The notes beneath the pieces are model-generated. The model ran no database searches. It saw nothing but the letters and a program-made list of their open reading frames with translations, and was not told the origin of the DNA. This document shows, piece by piece, positions 56,580 to 64,000 of a DNA stretch of 64,000 nt. This DNA comes from Anastrepha obliqua (lineage: Eukaryota > Arthropoda > Insecta > Diptera > Tephritidae): positions 94,867,784-94,931,783 of the forward strand of contig NC_072893.1 of assembly GCF_027943255.1 (NCBI RefSeq), in the 5' to 3' direction. Positions within the stretch are counted from its first letter, which is position 1; every line of letters starts with the position of its first letter. Position numbers and translations under genes: made by a program.

Positions 56580-57240
56580 GTTAGGTTAGGTTGGTATGGT
56601 TGCCAAGGGAGTGAGCACACTTGGACGAAGAAGGATTCGTCCTTTGTGATACAATTGTGAAGGAAGTGAAGTGAAGGGAAGGACCGATGAGGTGCAGGGA
56701 GAGGGCGGGGAGAGGTGGTGATGGAATGGTTAGGAGCGTACAGATTATGAACGATGACTATGTTTGCGTCAACCGCTTTGTGCTGCTGATGAAACTCATC
56801 TGATTTTTAATGCCAGCGCCAAATATATCAGCAGGCGTGGCAAAGAAGTAAGAGTCAAGATGCCTGAATCTTAGCCCCGCCAGAGCAGGGCAGCTAAGGA
56901 GAAGGTGCTGAGATGATTCCACCTCATCCTCCATACATCCAGCACAAAAAGGACTCGAGGTGATTCCAAGTCTCACAGCATGCATTCCTCGCGCATTGTG
57001 TCCTGTGAGAGAACCCACTAGATTGGAGAGCTGATATTTTGTCAGCCTCAGAAGCTCGCCCGAGCGCCTTCGGTCCACACGTGGCCAGAAGAATTTCGCG
57101 ACTTTACACGTTTGTGTATTTGCCCAGCGCTCGCTGAGTTGGTGCGATGCCCATCTTTCCAGGAGCAGACCGCAGGTAGTCAGGGGGATCCCAATTTTCT
57201 CCCTCATAGACGATGCATGCATGTATATTTCAGCAGCGCA
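56580..57240 (-). mobile_element. LINE 3' end (RNase H type), 5'-truncated
   Basis: The minus frame ending at 56758 carries REKIGIPLTTCGLLLERWAS, KFFWPRVDRRRSGELLRLTK, LVGSLTGHNARGMHAVRLGI, CAGCMEDEVESSQHLLLSCP and FFATPADIFGAGIKN. This is the closing part of an R1/I/LOA-type second protein, with the TGH domain and a CxxC-H-C knuckle. About 180 bp of 3' UTR follows to near 56580, where 'ttaggttaggttagg' lies. The first 25 or so residues of the open frame (to 57321) are not LINE-like. It is the same type as, and may be the same family as, the LINE at 33.7-35.6 kb. Confidence 0.8.
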
Positions 57241-57329
57241 ACGGAGAAAAATAAAACAAAACAGCAAAAGCTCATACCCATTTAGGCTTTGATATGAGTG
57301 AGCAATCTTGAAATATCGCAAAACATAAA

Positions 57330-57911
57330 ATATATTATATTGAGCAATTCGTAAACTCCCAAAGCGATAGGGTTTATTTTACCGACCGTTCATACGAAAA
57401 TTTGAGTCATCGATTGGCCACCAGGAGTAAGCACCCGCCACAGGTAATGGTTTGGGCCGCTGTAACCGCAAATGGTCGCTCTCCAATCGTTTTCATCGAG
57501 TCTGGCGTCAAGGTAAATGCGAAATATTATCGGAAAAGTATTCTGGAGGTTGCTTTGACGCCATGGACAGACAAACATTTCGGTGACAGATCATGGACGT
57601 TTCAACAGGACTCGGCTTTGTCTCACAAAGTTCAAGTGAAGCAAGAATCGCTAAAAAACAACGTTCCGAAATTCATAACGTCCTCACAATGGCTCTCAAA
57701 TTCAACAGACGTGAATCCGATGGATTATTCTCATTGGGCCATTTTGGAGAGCAAGGTCCGAACTAAAAGATTCACCAGTCTGGAGGTGCTGAAAAAAGCC
57801 ATTGTTTGCGAGTGGACCAAAATACCTGTAAGTCACATTCGGGCAGCTTGCGATTCGTTTCTGGACCGTCTGCAGGCCGTATTCAAGGCAAAAGTGTGCC
57901 GGACCCTGTAG
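57330..57911 (+). pseudogene. maT-type (DD37D) transposase, N-terminally truncated
   Basis: Begins with IEQFVNSQSDRVYFTDRSYE in one frame, then opens for 169 codons (57402-57911): PPQVMVWAAVTANGRSPIVF, VKVNAKYYRKSILEVAL, WTFQQDSALSHKV (second aspartate), STDVNPMDYSHWAILESKV (third; 37 residues between, DD37D) and FLDRLQAVFKAKVCRTL. The first catalytic motif and the whole DNA-binding part are absent. One stretch of 169 codons without a stop suggests a fairly young copy. No terminal repeats found. Confidence 0.85.
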
Positions 57912-58045
57912 GCTTATTTTTATTTTTAAAGGCTTCCATTTTCCATTTAGCCAGGCTAGATGTCTTTACTGAGCGGCGATTTAAAGGGGATATTGCGCTC
58001 GAAAGTTTTTTGAAAATTTTGTATTTAGTGAGACCAGTTGTGTAT

Positions 58046-58368
58046 AGGCGGCCGCCGTAGCCGAATGGGTTGGTGCGTGACTATCATTCGGAAATCACAG
58101 AGAGGACGTAGGTTCGAATCTGGATGAAAGACCTAAATAAAGAAAAAGTTTTTTGTAATAGCGGTCACTCCTCGGCAGGCAATGGCAAACCTCCAAGTGT
58201 ATTTCTGCCATGAAAAAACTCCTTATAAAAAAATATTGCCGTTCGGAGTCGACTTAAAACTGTAGGTCCCACCATTTGTGGAACAACATCAAGACGCACA
58301 CTACAAATAGGAGGAGGAGCTCGGCCAAACACCTAAAAAAAGGGTGTACGTTCCAATTATATATATAT
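58046..58368 (+). repeat. SINE family A, copy 9, with perfect target duplication
   Basis: Best copy in the window. A-box-like TAGCCGAATGG (58058-58068), B-box-like GGTTCGAATC (58111-58120), full body, and a (TA)n tail (58356-58368). It is flanked by the perfect 10-bp direct repeat AGTTGTGTAT (58036-58045 and 58369-58378), proof of retrotransposition. The head indicates derivation from a tRNA; which tRNA is not clear. Confidence 0.95.
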
Positions 58369-58554
58369 AGTTGTGTATTCTAAAATAGATAAGAATAAAA
58401 AATTAACCAATTCGATACATTTTTCAGTATCACTATAACCAAAGCTTTCGGAGCATGCGAAAAAACAGTATCAAATGAACTATCAAAACTGAGAGTGATT
58501 GGAAATATTCTGTTCAGGTAAAATTGTCATCGAAATGAGGCATGCACTTGTAGA

Positions 58555-59128
58555 TCAATCATCGAAAATATTGATAAAATCATGGAAATTGCAAAAGTCG
58601 ACCGGAATGAGATAATTTACTTCATTTCCCAGGATATGGAGATTAGCCAGAAAACCATTGGGAAAACTGGAAACCATCCATGCCAGCTATTCTTTGCTTA
58701 AATGTGGTAAAATCGACACATTTTTGAAGCAGATGGTAAATGGCGATGAAAGACTGGTCCAAGTACAGACTGACATACGAGATATCGTGGTACAATCGCA
58801 ATGAGGCTGCGCAAACTATTGAAACGAGCGAATTAACGGCTGAGAAGGTTTTGGTGTGTGTTTGTTGGGATGGGATAGGAATAATCTACCACGCAACCTC
58901 AATTTCGACCTCTACCGCCATAAACTAACCAGATTAAATTGAGCGATCGACCAGAAATGGCCAGTATTGAGAGCTGGGAAGGGTTTTGCATTCCACCAAG
59001 ACAATGCCTGGTCTCACATACCGTTGAGAATGCGCAAGAAGATGCGAGAGGCTGGATTCGAAATTAAAATATATAAATAGTTCAGACTTGGCACGAAGCG
59101 ACTATCACATTTTCAGACGTTTGTTAAA
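58555..59128 (+). pseudogene. DD34D mariner relic (cecropia-like), 5' part
   Basis: Plus-strand islands: ENIDKIMEIAKVDRNEIIYF (linker helix), KYRLTYEISWYNRNEAAQTI, VLVCVCWDGIGIIYHA (normally LLCVWWDWKGIIYYELL), FHQDNAWSHIPLRMRKKMRE (second aspartate, near 59000) and SDLARSDYHIFRRLLNK (third, ending at 59127). The first catalytic block is near 58745, where the DNA reads VNGDE. Frameshifts and stops throughout. The reading stops at 59128, where a DD41D element is inserted at TA. Confidence 0.8.
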
Positions 59129-59130
59129 TA

Positions 59131-60276
59131 AAGGGTTTTTCAATTGGCGCGGGTCGATTTTGGCGCCCTGTGGCAGCCATTTTGTTTTGGTGACATCTGT
59201 CAAATCTTTTGTTTATTATTCAGTTGCTTATGCCAAATCATCATGACAAGTTACACGATTGAACGGCACGTTCAAATGATAAAACTTTATTATCAAAATG
59301 AGTGTTCATTAACGCAAACGTTGCGCGCATTGCGCCCATTTTTCGGTTGACGTGGTGGCCCTTCAAAGTCGACTCTTCAACGTTTGGTGGCCAAATTTGA
59401 GACGACCGGGTCAGTAAACAATCAGCCAACACCCGTACGTTCAAGGAACGCAAGATCAGCCGAGAACTTGACCTTTCGCATACTTCAACTTGGCGAATTT
59501 TGCGTCGGGACTTGGGCCTACACCTGTACAAGATCCAACTGACCTAGGAGCTCAAAGTTGATGACCATAGACAACGCCGTTTGTTCGTTGGATGAGAACC
59601 CCAGTTTTGGGCGAAAAATCATCTTTAGTGACGAGGCGACACCAATCCACACGAGGCTCACCAGGTGATAATGCATCCTCAAAAAGTTACCGTTGGTGTG
59701 GATTTTGGACCGGCGGCGTCAGTGGTCCGTACTTTTTTGAAAACGACTTTGGTGAGGCGGTCACCGTCAACAACGAGCGCTACACAACGATGATAACCAA
59801 TTTCTTATGGCCCATATTGAACCATATGGACCTAGACGACGTGTGGTTCCAGCAGGACGGCGGTACGTGCCACACAGCAAACGCCACGATTGACATTCTA
59901 CATGAACGATTTGAGGGTAAGGTTATCTCTCGCAGGGGTGATGTGAATTGGCCACCAAAGTCATGCGATTTGACCCCGCTAGACTTTTCCCTGTGGGGTT
60001 TCTTGAAGTCTCAGGTCTATGCAAATAAACCACAATCGACCGATGCTCTAAAGGTGAACATAACACAGGCCATCGCTCAAATTCAGCCGGATCTATGCGG
60101 TAGAGTCATTGAAAATTGGACCACTCGGATCCGTTCCACCGTAAGAAGCCGAGGCGGGCATTTGAATGATGTCATATCCACACTTAATGGCATATATGCG
60201 CCTTTCAAATAAAAAAAAAATTTTGTCAATAACTTGTTTTATTCCATTTCAACATACGGGTAGATGAAAAACCCTT
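59131..60276 (+). mobile_element. DD41D (rosa-like) element, near full length
   Basis: AAGGGTTTTTCA at 59131 and its complement ending at 60276 are the terminal repeats; beyond 12 bp they diverge. TA flanks at 59129-59130 and 60277-60278. Length 1,146 bp. It sits inside an older mariner relic. Confidence 0.9.
59242..60212 (+). pseudogene. DD41D transposase, several lesions
   Basis: Starts MTSYTIERHVQMIKLYYQNE (59242), reads LRALRPFFG and then a TGA (59348-59350); helix-turn-helix remains follow (STLQRLVAKFETTGSVNNQP). The region before the first motif is shortened. The first aspartate lies in FSDEA (near 59625), where a frameshift follows. From about 59690 the frame is open: WCGFWTGGVSGPYFFENDF, VWFQQDGGTCHTANATIDIL (second aspartate), CDLTPLDFSLWGFLKSQVYA (third, 41 residues on), ending TIRSTVRSRGGHLNDVIST near 60190. 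It is the most complete DD41D copy here, and the source of my spacing count. Confidence 0.9.
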
Positions 60277-60278
60277 TA

Positions 60279-60335
60279 TTATTGACTGCGCAAAACTGGC
60301 CGCAAGAAAGTTTGTGAAAATGAGGCGTATATTTG
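60279..60335 (+). pseudogene. Mariner C-terminus beyond the DD41D insertion
   Basis: Just after the DD41D element the plus strand reads CAKLAARK and, one base shifted, KVCENEAYI and a stop, like the usual mariner ending KLPERWQKV-ENNGAYI. It fits as the end of the relic at 58555-59128, although about 45 residues between the two parts are missing. Confidence 0.5.
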
Positions 60336-60339
60336 ATCT

Positions 60340-61968
60340 ACAACCAATAATCAAAACTATGTTAATTTCATCTTTTTTTTTTATTTGCTCATAACAGTTA
60401 TACTATAAATATATTATATATGTACAAATGTCAATACTCCGTCAAGCATACCAGGACTAATTGAAGTGCATTACACAATCAATAATGCAGTATTTTGCTG
60501 GACACGCAGAGAACAAATAAACTCGACGCAGTGGCCATTTTCCAGAGCACGCGGCTTAATGTACTGTAGTATGCACGATATACGTAGCTATATACAAAGC
60601 CCTTTCGTGTGGCGAAACGTCTTATGCGGCAAGGATTTTGTAATACGTTATATGGCAGCTACTAAGACCGCAAACGGCAAATGCACAATGATGTAGCGTA
60701 TAAACACCCGCCTTTATGGAAACACATGAATTGTGTATTTGCACTTCGCTGACCACTACTTGTGGCAATCAACGTATGAGTTGTGGCATAATCGCACATG
60801 TGCTTATGTGCGATGTAACAAGATTGAATTGCATGCTTCGCCAAAACACTAATTAGCAGTTGCTGGGTAAACAGGCAAGTATATTTATTTATGTGTGTGC
60901 ATATGTGTGGCAACAAGCAAGGAATTAGTGGTACGAAGGGCAAAGTTTGTATTCCAGTGCAGCCAGCGAAAGTTAGAAAACGACTGAACTTTAGTTACAT
61001 ATAATCATCGTACTAATAGGGCAGGAATTCACAAAATTTATAGTAGCTTCAAATGCCTACTAATTAATTTTTGCCTGCGTTGCATATGCCATGCGGCAAG
61101 TGTCAAAATTCAAATTCACTGTCACCATGGACACATGTTGCTAATGAATTTTGGCGGCTTCATGTCTAAAAGGACACTGTTTCATGTATTGCAGTGCACA
61201 AAAAAACTCCAACTTTACAACCAACTGCCGACAACTGCAGTGAAATGAGTTTGCAACAAACAGTTGCTAGGCAACAATAACTTTTATGCACCCTCAACCA
61301 CGGCACATAGACGCGTCGACAATACTAAGCTACCAAATGTTCGAATGGCAGTTAGTGTCAGAAAAACAGCAGCAAATGCAACCATTCAGACGAGGCTTTG
61401 TGCCTGCTACCTGCCACAATAAAGTTGGAGCTCATTTGTCATTCGACAACAAAGCAAATGCAATGTGAATGTTGTAAATTAACGAAATTTTACTGCCTTG
61501 TCTATGCAGCAGTCATTCATCATACGAGCTGCCTCCAAGGTGGTGGGGATGTGTTTGTTAGTCTGCGTTGTGGACAGAACAATTCTTGTTCAAAATCAAG
61601 TAACAAACTCATGTGGAATGGCACAAACGTCCTACCCATTACGGAGTAATAATGTGCCGGCGTCGATGCAATGAAGCAAAGTCTTTACTTGATATCCATT
61701 TACACTTCAATTTACTAAATTCGTTTACACCCTGAGATGTGTTTGTGTAAATAATTTCTTATAAATTTATCAGTTTTGTTACGAGACCGCTTTTTTAATA
61801 TTTACTTGAGTTACGAGTCAGGCTAAGGTTGAAGGTGAATATTCTTTTAATTCATTATCCAGCGAGCGGGGTAAGTTGTTAAACAACGTCTTTCACAAAA
61901 TGTGCCCAGCTTCACAAAGCACCCAACCGTGTTTTCTATGTCGTATATACGCCATCTGGTCTTTCTTA
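60340..61968. other. Noncoding, host-like unique DNA
   Basis: No motif, no terminal repeats. Frames at 60466-60696, 60662-60943, 61286-61649 show nothing recognisable. Confidence 0.5.
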
Positions 61969-61970
61969 TA

Positions 61971-63262
61971 CGAGGGGTGCCTTTTATATGTCGGGATTAG
62001 AGAACAAAAACAAATTCTAATCATCGAAAATCACTTTATTGTTTTTCAAAATATTCTCCATGAAGATCTATACACTTTTGCATGCGTTTGAACCAATTGT
62101 CGAAGCACTTTTGCCACTCTGAATGAGGTACCTCCAAAACATGCATTCTGAATGCCGCAACCGCTTCTTCAGGTGTCGAAAAACGTTGACCTCTCAATTT
62201 GTTTTTTACGTAAGGGAATAAAAAGAAGACATTCGGTGCCAAGTCAGGACTATACGACGGATGACCCATTAATTCGATGTTTTGGGTGCTCAAAAATGCA
62301 GTTGTTTGAGCCGATGTGTGAGAGCTTGCATTGTCCTGGTGAAGAGTGATCCGTCTTTGGCGATTGGTTTTCCTATTTTCTTGGAAAACAACTGGCAAAC
62401 AAATGATTGTGTACCACTCAGAATTTACTGTTCTGCGTTGTTCTAGTGGTACGGTTGCGACATGTCCAGTTTTTCCGAAAAAACAGGCGACCATTTGCTT
62501 GGAAGTGCTTCGTGCGCGAACAACTTTTGTTGGATTTGGCTCATCTTGAAACACCCATACAGTCGAATGCTGTTTACTTTCGGGCTCATACGCGTAAATC
62601 CATGATTCATCACCTGTCACGATGTCATAGACGTGTTTCGAAGCCCCGCGATCGTATTTTTTGAGCATTTCCTTCGACCAATCGACACGCGCCTTTTTTT
62701 GAGCGATTGACAAATTGTGTGGGATCCAACGCGAACAAATTTTTTTGACAGTCAAATATTTATGCAATATTGAATGTATGCTGGTCCCACTAATGCCTAA
62801 GATTGTCTCAATCTCACGATAGGTCACATGACGATCTTGCAATATCAGTTCGCGCACAGCATCAATGGTTTTCGGGACAACAACTGAATTTGGACGACCT
62901 TCACGAAATTCGTCTTGGAGTGAACTACGACCACGATTGAATTCACCATACCATCGATAAACACTGGTCCTTGGTGGAGCTTCATCGCCAAAAAATGAAT
63001 TAAGTTCATCCATGCAATGTTGCTGAGTTAATCCACGTCGAAAGTTGTAAAAAATAATAGCACGAAAATGTTCACGATTTAATTCCATTTTTGGACCGAG
63101 ATGAATCTTTTAAGTTACTGTTAACCACACAAATAGCGCTGGTGTTCCAAAACGTTCTGAGTACGTAAAAGCCAAAAAATGTCAAACTTTGCGATACAGC
63201 TGTCAGTGGCCAGATTGCAACACCAGGGTTGCCAAATCCCGAAATATAAAAGGCACCCCTCG
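61971..63262 (-). mobile_element. DD34D mariner, copy 3, full length
   Basis: Terminal repeats of about 28 bp ('cgaggggtgccttttatatg' and complement) with TA on both sides (61969-61970 and 63263-63264), 1,292 bp in all. This is the best-preserved transposon in the window. Same family as the copies at 8463-9724 and 50298-51177. Confidence 0.97.
62036..63088 (-). CDS. mariner transposase, full length, catalytic Asp to Val
   Basis: A single 350-codon frame, close to the usual 345-350 residues of mariner. It would bind the terminal repeats in the nucleus and cut and paste the element into TA. Residues 1-110 form the paired helix-turn-helix DNA-binding part (RWYGEF near 45-50, GISGTSIHSIL near 98-108); the linker has WIPHNL (121-126; family norm WVPHEL). 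Catalytic residues: Asp160 in TGDESWIYAY, Asp252 in HQDNASSHT, but position 287 is Val in SPDLAPNVFFLF. The two sister copies encode Asp there (GAC; here GTC, 62230-62228). Loss of the third metal ligand should abolish cleavage but leave DNA binding. The ATG at 63088 is supported by sister copies. Confidence 0.95.
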   Translation of the reverse strand: MELNREHFRAIIFYNFRRGLTQQHCMDELNSFFGDEAPPRTSVYRWYGEFNRGRSSLQDEFREGRPNSVVVPKTIDAVRELILQDRHVTYREIETILGISGTSIHSILHKYLTVKKICSRWIPHNLSIAQKKARVDWSKEMLKKYDRGASKHVYDIVTGDESWIYAYEPESKQHSTVWVFQDEPNPTKVVRARSTSKQMVACFFGKTGHVATVPLEQRRTVNSEWYTIICLPVVFQENRKTNRQRRITLHQDNASSHTSAQTTAFLSTQNIELMGHPSYSPDLAPNVFFLFPYVKNKLRGQRFSTPEEAVAAFRMHVLEVPHSEWQKCFDNWFKRMQKCIDLHGEYFEKQ

Positions 63263-63264
63263 TA

Positions 63265-64000
63265 CAGTAAATACCACACATTGCCTCTGCGTAAGAGTAT
63301 TACTCTCGAATAGACTGACGTGCTGCAAGATTTTTCAAAAGTCCAAATCTATATAAAAATCTTATTTACTCTCCCCACAAGATGCTCTCGAAACGTTATT
63401 TATGTATGATGACCACTTTTAAAGGAGTTTTGTATTACATATTATAATATTTCATTGAACCTCCTTCACCCTAGCCATGAATGTTTATGTTGATATTCCA
63501 CATTTTTTACTTGATCAGTTATGTTACTATTCCCCTCTCAGAAGTGACTGAAGTTCAAAAGGATGGTCATGGGCGGATTACTCCACCCAAAAGTTTGCTA
63601 TCAACTTTGAGTTCATACCTACTCCGAGCCTCTGCTAATCAGTTGCCATTTGCAATGAATAAATTGACGAATCTTCTCAAACTAACTCTAAATTAATACA
63701 ATACTTTTGGGTGCATGTGAGTGGAGTGAAGATGACAAACTGCGAAATATTTCATTTTCCAGTTCCCAAAGTTTAACAAAAACTCCCACTACTTCTTGAC
63801 TAAATTAATGGGAAAAAGTGATTCATATTTCCTTTTTCATTGCACCAAACTTATATTTGCTTTATGTAAGTGCCAATCAGTGGATACTCTAATGTCTGAA
63901 ACTGCACAGCTCGTGAGATGGTTATGTAGGGAGTCCATTTAATTACAACCCGTAGAAAGAGAACATAAAATTTCCGTTAGCTATCTGTGTTTTGGTGCTG
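63265..64000. other. Noncoding to window end, nothing recognised
   Basis: AT-rich DNA; a 71-codon frame (63481-63696) has no motif. Confidence 0.5.

Noticed and set aside
57225..57321. N-terminal extension of the 187-codon frame ending at 56758
   Set aside because: The LINE-like reading begins only near 57240; the extension is AT-rich flanking DNA in a fortuitously open frame.
60364..60440. Possible AT-rich origin or scaffold signal
   Set aside because: Composition typical of the whole window; nothing specific.
62152..62664. Plus-strand frames opposite the mariner transposase
   Set aside because: Antisense shadows; the same frames recur opposite the other two copies at 8.6-9.2 and 50.5-51.0 kb.

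Overview
The window looks like AT-rich intergenic or intronic DNA from a higher fly, most likely a true fruit fly (Tephritidae). Three things point there: many mariner-type elements with the DD41D signature (the rosa family, first described from Ceratitis rosa), mariner, maT and Tc1 relics, and unique DNA full of CATACATA-type microsatellites as in fly intergenic DNA. The assignment to family is an inference. No bacterial-style operons, tRNA genes, rRNA genes or CRISPR arrays are present.

Nearly everything codable is transposon-derived and broken. From left to right: SINE copies, a hAT tail and a 139-bp tandem duplication (0-2.3 kb); a cluster of DD41D copies (4.0-7.0 kb); a DD34D mariner nested in a DD41D copy (8.2-9.9 kb); LINE and SINE pieces including a LINE nested in a SINE (10.0-11.3 kb); two possible host-gene ends (11.8-13.1 kb); a jockey-like LINE (13.3-15.1 kb); DD41D and mariner copies with clear terminal repeats (15.4-18.6 kb); LINE tails and a 733-bp foldback MITE with TTAA ends (20.8-25.9 kb); a CAA-tailed SINE-like repeat (27.6 kb); Tc1 and mariner copies (29-32 kb); an RNase H LINE (33.7-35.6 kb); a maT copy (36.6-37.6 kb); an endonuclease-RT LINE (38.6-40.7 kb); LINE, Tc1 and mariner pieces (43-51 kb); a 223-bp MITE (51.9 kb); an unusual long-TIR element (53.5-55.5 kb); and a final cluster of SINE, LINE, maT, mariner and DD41D copies ending in the only full-length transposase frame of the window (62.0-63.1 kb).

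The most interesting object is the 1,972-bp element at 53503-55474. It has roughly 130-bp inverted arms, a TAA duplication, and the two ends of a cysteine-rich protein family whose middle is missing; I cannot place it in a named transposon superfamily. Second, the one intact mariner frame (62036-63088) has lost its third catalytic aspartate (Asp to Val), and a different mariner at 30 kb has the same replacement. Nothing in the window encodes a transposase that looks active, so the copies with intact ends would depend on enzymes supplied from elsewhere.

All protein assignments come from reading motifs by eye; no database search was possible.
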